NCBI GenBank assembly: GCA_011775825.1
Contig: JAABYK010000576.1
Coordinates: forward strand, 1 to 6,006
Direction of reading: 5' to 3'
Source: Candidatus Zhuqueibacterota bacterium
GTDB lineage: Bacteria; Zhuqueibacterota; Zhuqueibacteria; Oceanimicrobiales; Oceanimicrobiaceae
DNA: 6,006 nt
Position numbers and translations under genes: made by a program. The notes under the pieces were generated by a model. It did not search any database, had not been told where the DNA came from, and saw nothing but the letters and a program-made list of their open reading frames with translations. Below are positions 1 to 6,006 of this stretch, in pieces. Each line of letters starts with the position of its first letter. The first letter of the stretch is position 1.

Positions 1-2076
1 GTCCGTTATTTTGATTTCGTCGTTCTGGCCCACGAGAATGTTGCTGGGCTTGAGATTTAGATGAAAATGATTGATTCGGTGGCTGTATTGCAGGCCTTTG
101 CAAATCTGATAAATGATCTTGATAAATCGATCGTCGTTAAACGGCTGAGCTTTTCCAAACAGTTCAGTGATGGCCACGCCTTCGACAAATTCGCGAGCAA
201 TGTAGGTCAGGCCCTGGTCTTCATCAACCTCGTAAATGTTCGCGATGTTCGGGTGATGTAATTGCCCGAACGTTTTCGCGATTCGATAAAAGTCCATTTT
301 TTGCGGGCTGTCAACCGGCAGCGAATTGAACGCTTCCGATTGAATCACTTTCAAAATCACAAATCTCTGCAAGACAACGTCCTTTGCTTTGAAGACTTTG
401 ATTGCGCCTTTGTTGCTGAGTTCGGTAATCAAATCAAAGCGCCCAAGTTTTCGGATGAAACCAAATCTCAAGTCGTCTATCGGATTGCGCCAAAGGATTT
501 CATGCAGACTCAGACTCTCCTTCATGTATTTGAGCTTGAACTGGCCAATGCGATTGACTTTGAATTTGTTGGCGTTTTTCAACTTCCTGTATGCTTTGCT
601 GCTCAAAAAGATGCGGCCACTTTTTTGAAAGACTTTTCCGTAAATCGGCCGATCTTCCGCAGTCAGATCTCCCTCACGCACGATTCCCAGTTTCACACCG
701 GTGGAGATGTCTTTCAGCGTGCTTGCGCCGTTTGCACCTAATCCCCTCCTGGCGTGATGAATTCCGATGTCCAGATGAATATGATCTTTCTCATCGCTTG
801 TGAAATTGTATCTGTTAATTTTATTCAAAATCTCGATGGAGATTGACACCGCCTTTAAAATATCATTGGTAAAAACAAGCACCCCATCCGACGTTGCCCA
901 AATGTGAAATGGCTTGTACTTCTCTAAAAGTTCAGTTAGGGAAGCGTAGAATTTATCTCGAACGTGCTGAACTTGCTCTATCCCAAAGTGTACCTGCATA
1001 TGCTCGAAATTGGCAAGTGCAATGGTCACTAAAATTTCGAGATCCGCAAGCAGGGGGATTTCGTTTGTCTCCTCATCTCTGTTGGTGAAGATGGCCGCTC
1101 CCTCTTTTTTGAAGTCCTCATATGTCAGACTTGAACGCGATCCGAAGTTCTTGCCCGTCAAAGATTCAAATGATGCAAGCTTGTTGAGCACTTCGCTGCC
1201 GAGGTCAAATCGGTTATTCTTGTTGGGACTGGCCTTTGCATAACTCGAGGCTTCTGTTTCAACTTCATGATAGACGAAGGTGCCTTGCTGTTCTTCAACC
1301 TCAAATTGCTCAACCCGACCCCAGTACTCCTTGTCCAGGTAAAAGCGTTTTAATTCCAGGTAAAAAGCAAGCTCCTGCAAATTATCAAAGCGTGTGCAGC
1401 GATTCATATAATCCGATACCATCAATCTGTCGACATAACTGAATCGCAGGTCCTGGTTCTGCAGTTCTCCCGTAAATTTCTTTTCCAAGTAAGAAAAACA
1501 CAAATATTTCAATAGGGTGGAGTTGTCCTCCGTGCGATCGATGAGCTTTTTCAATTGCACGATGGCGTCATTGTATTGGCCGGTTTTCCAGCTACTTTTC
1601 AGGAATAGCGCCATCGGCTTCGATTTGTGACCGTATTTGTCCAGGAATAATTGACTAACGTCTTTACATTTGTGAAATTCATTATTCTTAAAATAAATGG
1701 TTCCTAAGTGATCGACGAGTTTGTCGAATAAAGGCGAATTGTTTCTTATTGCCTGTTCGTAGATTTCAATGGCGTGTTTGTCGCTGCGGCCTTCCTTGAG
1801 AAAGGTACCAGCCAAGATATCGTGAATCTCCGAGTTGTTCGGATCGTATTGAATCGCTTTCTCGTAAATCTGCATCGCGGACTTATCGAATTTCTTCAAG
1901 CCAATATAGGCTTTGCTCAAATTAATGTATATCTTCCGATTAGCCACCTTGAAGTCAAGGAGTTGTTGGTATCGTTTAGCGGCCTCGGCATGCAAGCCTT
2001 TTTCCAAAAAGGCATCGCCAAGCGCCATGATCATGATGATCAGATCCTTGTTGGCTTTTATATCAAATGCCGGCAT
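1..2076 (-). CDS. TPR / class III cyclase-like / Ser-Thr pseudokinase protein, 3' end cut by window edge
   Basis: The reading frame is open from the ATG at 2076 to base 1 (692 codons) with no stop, so the C-terminus lies outside the window. An in-frame TGA seven codons upstream leaves this as the first ATG; a weak purine stretch (AAAGAG) sits five bases before it. Residues 1-205 are about five TPRs with a 35-residue period (for example AMQIYEKAI at 67 and AIEIYEQAI at 102). Residues 206-335 match nothing I recognise. Residues 338-529 resemble a class III nucleotide cyclase domain: possible metal aspartates D345 and D397 (SDGVL), DIGIH at 436-440, GRIFLS at 487-492, and a closing HEILW. The usual VN-x-AAR segment is missing or altered. 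From about 546 a Hanks-type kinase fold follows: K576 (VAIK lysine), HHPNI, HLNLKPSN at 672-679, and a final D692 that should be the DFG aspartate. Glycine loop, alpha-C Glu and HRD Asp are substituted, so catalysis is unlikely. No membrane helix is visible. A scaffold or allosteric role is inference. Confidence -1.
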   Translation of the reverse strand, partial: MPAFDIKANKDLIIMIMALGDAFLEKGLHAEAAKRYQQLLDFKVANRKIYINLSKAYIGLKKFDKSAMQIYEKAIQYDPNNSEIHDILAGTFLKEGRSDKHAIEIYEQAIRNNSPLFDKLVDHLGTIYFKNNEFHKCKDVSQLFLDKYGHKSKPMALFLKSSWKTGQYNDAIVQLKKLIDRTEDNSTLLKYLCFSYLEKKFTGELQNQDLRFSYVDRLMVSDYMNRCTRFDNLQELAFYLELKRFYLDKEYWGRVEQFEVEEQQGTFVYHEVETEASSYAKASPNKNNRFDLGSEVLNKLASFESLTGKNFGSRSSLTYEDFKKEGAAIFTNRDEETNEIPLLADLEILVTIALANFEHMQVHFGIEQVQHVRDKFYASLTELLEKYKPFHIWATSDGVLVFTNDILKAVSISIEILNKINRYNFTSDEKDHIHLDIGIHHARRGLGANGASTLKDISTGVKLGIVREGDLTAEDRPIYGKVFQKSGRIFLSSKAYRKLKNANKFKVNRIGQFKLKYMKESLSLHEILWRNPIDDLRFGFIRKLGRFDLITELSNKGAIKVFKAKDVVLQRFVILKVIQSEAFNSLPVDSPQKMDFYRIAKTFGQLHHPNIANIYEVDEDQGLTYIAREFVEGVAITELFGKAQPFNDDRFIKIIYQICKGLQYSHRINHFHLNLKPSNILVGQNDEIKITD

Positions 2077-2105
2077 AATGACTCTTTGACAGAATCAATT
2101 TGACC

Positions 2106-2501
2106 TCATGATCGTTTCAATCGTTTGATTTCCTTATCAACGGCTTTTTCAATGAGTCGAATTGCTTCCGAATCTTTTCTGCCTTCGATGATGTAGTATT
2201 TGGCCACCTCCTTTAAGATTTCGTCTCGCCATTCGAAAGGAATTTTGAGTTTCACGATGACTTCAAATACCTTCAGGGCTTTTCTGTCTCGACGATTATC
2301 GAGATAGTAAATTTTTCCGAGCTTACCATATAGGTTGAGTTTCTCCGGATTCAACTCCAGAAGATATTCAAATATCTTTCTGGCTTTCCGGTCTTTGCCG
2401 CGCCATAATAAGTAATTCGCTCTTAATTCCGGCGTAAATCGAACAACACCTATAACCAGAAATAAAATGATTAACACGACCGGTAAAATTGTGAATGGCA
2501 T
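2106..2501 (-). CDS. Small membrane-anchored TPR protein
   Basis: This 131-residue protein has an N-terminal hydrophobic helix (about residues 4-20), then a basic segment and TPR-like helices to the end. Repeated units start at ARKIFEYLL (40), ALKVFEVIV (75) and AIRLIEKAV (113). With an arginine-rich flank (R21, R27, R34) after the helix, the positive-inside rule suggests a short N-terminus outside and the TPR part in the cytoplasm; this is a prediction. The start is well fixed: an in-frame TGA lies five codons upstream of the ATG, and no Shine-Dalgarno sequence is evident. It begins 23 bases after the PP2C stop and ends 29 bases before the next start, so co-transcription with both is likely. 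The TPR units share their unusual 35-residue period and the G/NR-x-D-x-x-A-I/L pattern with the downstream gene. A role as a membrane adaptor holding the TPR/pseudokinase protein or the phosphatase is inferred from context. The exact partner is unknown. Confidence -1.
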   Translation of the reverse strand: MPFTILPVVLIILFLVIGVVRFTPELRANYLLWRGKDRKARKIFEYLLELNPEKLNLYGKLGKIYYLDNRRDRKALKVFEVIVKLKIPFEWRDEILKEVAKYYIIEGRKDSEAIRLIEKAVDKEIKRLKRS

Positions 2502-2524
2502 CGCAAAACAGCTTCATTAAGTTT

Positions 2525-3925
2525 TCAAAGCGACCCAGTCGCGAGTTCCGGAAGCTTAATTCCGGACATTTTCTTTATCACGTTGTTGGACGAATCAATC
2601 AAGAATATCGAGAAATCGCCCTTGATTTGGCTTCCTTCTTCATCCGAATATGGATGGAGCTTGTCTAAAATCATTCCTCTCTCATCAAGTCTGGCATCTT
2701 CATAATCTCGCTGGCTATTGAAGAATACAAAAGCCAAAACGGCATTCTGGCTCAAAACTGATTTTTTAATTTGTGCAATTCGATGATTTGAATTGGCAAG
2801 ATTTGACGCAACATTCGCAACCGCAGTCTGATCGGGCGCAACTCTCGTTTTACCTGAACCGACACGTGTTGATTTCTGAGCTACCGGGTACGTTTTGACC
2901 TGTGAATTTTGTTTGGCCGACTGCAAACTCGCCCCCAACAAAAAACACAAAATAGCCGTGATCAAAAATGACCCCCAGACTAAGAATCTGTTTTGATTCA
3001 TCATGGTCAACGTGGGTTTATAGTTTAAAGTTGATTTCTGTTTATTGTAGTTTTCTTGAATGAATTTGTCCTCTTTGGCTAACGCTTTTTCATCTTCTTC
3101 ACCTATCGTCGTCGAGACACCAACTTGCCCGCTTTTCTTGCTGTTTTGTTTGACTTTTGCTGCTGCCAGCGTAATATTATCTGTCCCGTCTCTTTTATTC
3201 GCTTTTTCGATCAATGCCTTAGTATCGGCATCCAGGGAGTCGTTATTCTTTCGAAATAACCGATTCATTTCTTCTGATTTCACCGAAGTGTACAGACCAT
3301 CCGTGCAGAGTAGATAAATGTCGTCTTTCTGGTATTTTTCACAATGAATATCGATTTTCACCGTCGGTGCGGTTCCGAGTGCTCGAGTAATGACATTTCT
3401 TTGGGAAAAGGTTTCTATCTGCTCTTCGTTGATTTCGTTGTCTTCGATGAGCTCGTTCAGCCAGGAGTGGTCTTCAGTCAATTGCACGATCTGGCCCTGA
3501 CTGATACGAAGAATCCGGCTATCGCCGACATGGGCCATGGTTGCCATCGCCCGGTCTAGTGCCAGCGCGACGACGGTGGTTCCCATCCCCCGGAGTCGAC
3601 TGAACTTTGCAGCCTTTGTATAAATCCGTCTGTTGGCAATGCGCACAGCAGCGACAAGCCGCAGAATCGGTGATGGCAGAGTTGGATCGACGTCATGGAA
3701 CAGCTTCAGAACATGTTCCTTCTCGAGTCCATAATAGACATCTTTTATGGTTTCTACCGCAATCTTGCTGGCCAACCCTCCGGCAATTTGACCTCCCATG
3801 CCGTCGCAGACAACGAGCAAGTCCTCATTCTTGGATATAAAAAAGCTGTCCTCGTTCGCTTTCCGGACTTTGCCGATATCACTGAAGGCAGCAGTTGTGA
3901 CTCGAGTTTTCTTTTCTTTTTTCAT
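2525..3925 (-). CDS. PP2C-family protein Ser/Thr phosphatase with membrane helix and C-terminal extracytoplasmic domain
   Basis: This is a 466-residue metal-dependent phosphatase that should remove phosphate from Ser/Thr of cytoplasmic proteins. Residues 1-260 form a bacterial PP2C domain of Stp/PrpC type, with every hallmark present: NED at 24-26, CDGMGG at 40-45, GMGTT at 113-117, GDSR at 134-137, CTDGL at 207-211 and DGTDN at 246-250. These supply the metal-ligand aspartates, so activity is expected. A hydrophilic linker (about 260-310) leads to one membrane helix (about 313-334). The remaining 130 residues are predicted outside the cytoplasm and include a low-complexity Ser/Ala/Asn/Gln stretch and then a small unrecognised domain (about 385-462). 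The ATG is the first after an in-frame TGA seven codons upstream. No clear Shine-Dalgarno sequence precedes it. Bacterial PP2Cs usually lie beside Hanks-type kinases; here the neighbouring kinase domain looks dead. The phosphatase assignment is very secure; the role of the tail is unknown. Confidence -1.
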   Translation of the reverse strand: MKKEKKTRVTTAAFSDIGKVRKANEDSFFISKNEDLLVVCDGMGGQIAGGLASKIAVETIKDVYYGLEKEHVLKLFHDVDPTLPSPILRLVAAVRIANRRIYTKAAKFSRLRGMGTTVVALALDRAMATMAHVGDSRILRISQGQIVQLTEDHSWLNELIEDNEINEEQIETFSQRNVITRALGTAPTVKIDIHCEKYQKDDIYLLCTDGLYTSVKSEEMNRLFRKNNDSLDADTKALIEKANKRDGTDNITLAAAKVKQNSKKSGQVGVSTTIGEEDEKALAKEDKFIQENYNKQKSTLNYKPTLTMMNQNRFLVWGSFLITAILCFLLGASLQSAKQNSQVKTYPVAQKSTRVGSGKTRVAPDQTAVANVASNLANSNHRIAQIKKSVLSQNAVLAFVFFNSQRDYEDARLDERGMILDKLHPYSDEEGSQIKGDFSIFLIDSSNNVIKKMSGIKLPELATGSL

Positions 3926-3962
3926 TAGATTAGACGTGAATCACAGCATAATCTGTTTTACA

Positions 3963-3979
3963 AAACCCTGACAGGGTTT
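3963..3979. repeat. 17-base near-perfect palindrome (AAACCCTG-A-CAGGGTTT)
   Basis: Arms AAACCCTG and CAGGGTTT are exact reverse complements around a single central A, giving at least a 7-bp stem with a GAC loop in RNA. On the plus strand it is followed within three bases by seven Ts (3983-3989), the form of an intrinsic terminator, but no plus-strand gene ends here. On the minus strand, where the genes lie, it is followed only by TTTTGT, a weak tail. It may be a weak bidirectional terminator, a protein-binding site, or a member of a dispersed palindromic repeat family. Confidence -1.
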
Positions 3980-4024
3980 AGCTTTTTTTGTGCCTGCAAT
4001 ATGTGTTTCCCCAAACCCTGTCAG
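3968..4024. repeat. 12-bp perfect inverted repeat with 33-base spacer
   Basis: CTGACAGGGTTT at 3968-3979 is the exact reverse complement of AAACCCTGTCAG at 4013-4024. The left arm is the right-hand part of the 17-base palindrome, so the same bases can pair either locally or with the distant copy. The spacer holds the T-run (A-run on the minus strand) and no open frame. It lies after the FHA-propeller gene and before the PP2C gene, where it could act as a terminator, attenuator or mRNA-stabilising stem. Function is not shown by the sequence. Confidence -1.
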
Positions 4025-4075
4025 TTAAGTTAATCGGGAATCAAGATACTAATTCAAACACCCAGGGCGTGAAAT

Positions 4076-6006
4076 TCAGGTCAAATAAACCTGAGCGAGC
4101 TTTTTTCTTCTGTTTCTAAAGTAGAAGTGCAAAGCCAGCACGGCTGCAATTACCGCTACCGAAATTCCCATGTTTGCATAATAGGTACTAATTTTCTCTT
4201 CTTTGACTGTTGCCGAATGCGTGTTTCTGTTGTTACCGAAAACCTGGCCCCAGACCACGCTATTTTCATAAGTCAGGCTATTGGTTGCCAATTTATAGAA
4301 CTTGCCAGTGGCTTTGAGGACGATAATATCGAGCGTGTGGTTATTGTCAAGATCGCCTACAAGAGCCGAACCGATAACCGGTTTCCATACCCCCTTTTCT
4401 CGCCAGAGCAATTCTCCTGTGGCCCCTTCAAGGATATGCAATGCGCCGGTGTTGTTTGCGACGATCACATCCTGTGTGCCGTTTTTATTCAAGTCCGCCA
4501 GGGCAGGTTTTCCGACAAAACGATCAGGGCCCCGTACGGGCTTTCTCCATATCAACATTTTGTGGTCTCTGGCCTGGCCGGTTCCTTTCAGCGCTTTGAG
4601 TTCGCCATCGGGAAAGATGCTGACCACATCTGGCAGACCGTCTCCGTCCAAATCGCCGAGTGCCGTGCCTCCTTCAGATGGGCTTTCCGTGTCTGGGCTT
4701 GCGTCAGACCAATCGTACCAAAGTCTTTCCAAATTGGAGCCATCCAATGCGATGATGTTTCCCTGTATCGTGCTTACCAAAAGGTCCGGCGTGCCATCGC
4801 CGTTCAAATCGCCGTATCCCACGGGGTGGCGAATTTGATTGTTTTGATTAAAGCGCCCGGTGGCTTTGTTCAGCTCCTCGTTGATGTTGATTTCGCCCCA
4901 AATTTTTTCGTTCGTACCGTCAATAAAAACAATTTTGCCCGTATCCGTCCCGATAATGACTTCCGGGATTCCATCGAGAGTGATATCTCCGGCCGAGGCA
5001 ATGCCCCGAATTTGAGCATCAAGATCGAGTTTAATCCACCGAGAATTCCGGAGACTCGAATAGCCAAGATAAACCGCGTTAGTGGATGAACTTATGGCCA
5101 AGTCATTAAGGCCGTCTCCATTGAAGTCGTCGACTACGGGTGGCCCAATTAAGGATCCTGCCAAAATTGGGCTTCTCCAAATCTCAATTCCCCAGTTACC
5201 GTCGATAGCGCGGAGTCGGGAGTCGTTCGAGACCACAATGATGTCGGATTTTCTGTCATTGTTTAAGTCCGCCACCGTAACCGGGATGTTCGGGATGGCG
5301 TCCACCTCGTCGTTTATCCACAATGGCGTTTTGCTCAGACCGTTTAGACTTGTCAAAGAACCTTTACCGCTTATGTATATCAGGTCGAGTATGTCGTCTC
5401 CGTTTAAATCAGCCATCGCTGGCTGACTAAGAGATTCTGAAGGATTCGCTCCATTCGTTTGTCCGTTGGCAGAGCCCGAATACCAATCTTGTTCTTGCAC
5501 CAAGAGCGGATTGGGTCTTTCCGTAATGATCTCTCGAATCAAGAACGCTTTTCCAAAAAAAAAGCAAGCTAAGAGAATCACAATAAGCGAGTACACATTC
5601 AGGATTTTCATTCTATGTCTGATATGCCATGCGCCCGCTTTCTTTGGAAATGAAAAATCCCACTTGCCTTCCGGCACAAATCTTAATATGTGACTTTTCC
5701 GGTCGCTGATGATTTCAATCTCGTCACCGGTTCTCAGTTCAACTTCTTCGTCGGTTCCCAGCTTCTTTTGGTTGATGTAGGTTCTGCTTTTGCTTCTCTT
5801 ATCAGTGAGTTTGTATTTGTTATTTTTGTATGTGATTTTAGCATGCCTTCTCGAAACGCTCTGGTCGATTTTACCTTTGGAGTTTCTCTTGATGACAATG
5901 TGATTTAGTTTGCGGTCTCGGCCGATTCGCGTTTCGGGCGCGGTAATTCTGAATTTCTTGCCGAGATAGTACCCGTAAATACCCAACACGTAATAATTTT
6001 TCGATG
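4076..6006 (-). CDS. Membrane protein with cytoplasmic FHA domain and extracytoplasmic FG-GAP-type beta-propeller, 5' end uncertain
   Basis: Counting from a GTG at 5989 gives 637 residues, but the frame stays open to the window edge (five more complete codons, SKNYY, and no stop). The GTG has no Shine-Dalgarno sequence, so the real start may be outside. Residues 1-105 are an FHA domain, a reader of phospho-threonine, with the expected IGRD (22-25), SRRHA (46-50) and N73 of the YIN turn. A basic stretch (AWHIRHRMK) precedes membrane helix 1 (about 129-151). Residues 190-590 hold eight Asp-rich calcium-loop motifs of FG-GAP/VCBS type: D194, D241, D288, D335 (degenerate), D394, D446, D499 and D546. 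Each is followed by a strand ending in an L/I/R/V-W motif. Helix 2 (about 604-623) and a basic tail RNRRKK return the chain inside. The likely topology is FHA in, propeller out. It may link an outside ligand or wall contact to phospho-signalling served by the neighbouring phosphatase; this is inference. Domain calls are secure. Confidence -1.
   Translation of the reverse strand, partial: SKNYYVLGIYGYYLGKKFRITAPETRIGRDRKLNHIVIKRNSKGKIDQSVSRRHAKITYKNNKYKLTDKRSKSRTYINQKKLGTDEEVELRTGDEIEIISDRKSHILRFVPEGKWDFSFPKKAGAWHIRHRMKILNVYSLIVILLACFFFGKAFLIREIITERPNPLLVQEQDWYSGSANGQTNGANPSESLSQPAMADLNGDDILDLIYISGKGSLTSLNGLSKTPLWINDEVDAIPNIPVTVADLNNDRKSDIIVVSNDSRLRAIDGNWGIEIWRSPILAGSLIGPPVVDDFNGDGLNDLAISSSTNAVYLGYSSLRNSRWIKLDLDAQIRGIASAGDITLDGIPEVIIGTDTGKIVFIDGTNEKIWGEININEELNKATGRFNQNNQIRHPVGYGDLNGDGTPDLLVSTIQGNIIALDGSNLERLWYDWSDASPDTESPSEGGTALGDLDGDGLPDVVSIFPDGELKALKGTGQARDHKMLIWRKPVRGPDRFVGKPALADLNKNGTQDVIVANNTGALHILEGATGELLWREKGVWKPVIGSALVGDLDNNHTLDIIVLKATGKFYKLATNSLTYENSVVWGQVFGNNRNTHSATVKEEKISTYYANMGISVAVIAAVLALHFYFRNRRKKLAQVYLT

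Larger units (their letters stand above)
3926..4075. other. Intergenic region between the FHA-propeller gene and the PP2C gene
   Basis: This 150-base gap is far larger than the 23 and 29 bases between the later genes, so it is the most likely place for a promoter or transcription control of the PP2C operon. On the minus strand I found no convincing -35/-10 pair; possible TTG and TATGCT-like elements are poorly spaced. It contains the palindrome and half-copy listed separately. There is no open frame that resembles a gene. Confidence -1.

Noticed and set aside
262..741. A 159-codon plus-strand open frame at the left side
   Set aside because: It is antisense to the kinase-like and cyclase-like domains, whose conserved motifs are plain on the minus strand. 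It has no recognisable features of its own.
1..2076. Reading the long gene as a decayed pseudogene because of its altered active sites
   Set aside because: The frame is open for 692 codons without a stop or frameshift, and structural residues of each domain are kept. This fits selection for a non-catalytic role better than decay.
2107..2109. ATG overlapping the stop of the small TPR gene (ATGA) as start of the long gene
   Set aside because: It is in frame with the long gene but reaches an in-frame TGA after four codons, so translation from it cannot continue into the gene.
3963..3989. Calling the palindrome and T-run a terminator for the minus-strand genes
   Set aside because: The T-run follows the stem on the plus strand only. 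On the minus strand the stem is followed by TTTTGT, too weak to call, so it is listed as a repeat.
3963..4024. CRISPR array or insertion-sequence end
   Set aside because: There is one palindrome and one half-copy only, with no regular spacers, no transposase frame and no target-site duplication visible.
4127..5089. A 320-codon plus-strand open frame inside the FHA-propeller gene
   Set aside because: It lies antisense to well-supported propeller repeats with clear calcium-loop motifs. Its translation shows no domain, is rich in Cys, Phe and Arg runs typical of shadow frames, and has no ribosome site.

Overview
This is bacterial DNA with four genes, all on the minus strand, packed closely and read from the right edge towards the left edge. 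Three proteins have a predicted membrane segment flanked by basic residues, and together they carry FHA, PP2C, TPR, cyclase-like and kinase-like domains. This is a eukaryotic-type Ser/Thr phosphorylation signalling locus. Start sites mostly lack a clear Shine-Dalgarno sequence. The phylum cannot be fixed from the sequence; a Gram-negative-type bacterium from a signalling-rich environmental lineage is my inference.

Layout in transcription order (right to left). (1) 6006-4076: membrane protein with a cytoplasmic FHA domain, one membrane helix, an eight-repeat FG-GAP-type beta-propeller predicted outside, and a second membrane helix near the C-terminus. It is open at the window edge, so its true start may lie outside. 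(2) 4075-3926: a 150-base intergenic stretch with a near-perfect palindrome and a second half-copy of it, giving two mutually exclusive hairpins. (3) 3925-2525: PP2C-family phosphatase with all metal-site motifs, a membrane helix and an unassigned C-terminal domain. (4) 2501-2106: small membrane-anchored TPR protein. (5) 2076-1: a long protein, cut by the left edge, with TPRs, a diverged class III nucleotide-cyclase-like domain, then a Ser/Thr-kinase-like domain.

The last three genes are separated by 23 and 29 bases and probably form one operon; the FHA gene may be co-transcribed or separately controlled through the hairpin region. The most striking point is that the kinase-like domain has lost the glycine-loop glycines, the alpha-C glutamate and the HRD aspartate (HRD reads HLN), so it looks like a pseudokinase, while the neighbouring phosphatase looks fully active. 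The locus thus appears to hold a phospho-threonine reader (FHA), an eraser (PP2C) and a scaffold or allosteric regulator (TPR/cyclase-like/pseudokinase), but no visible active writer. An active kinase would have to be encoded outside this window.
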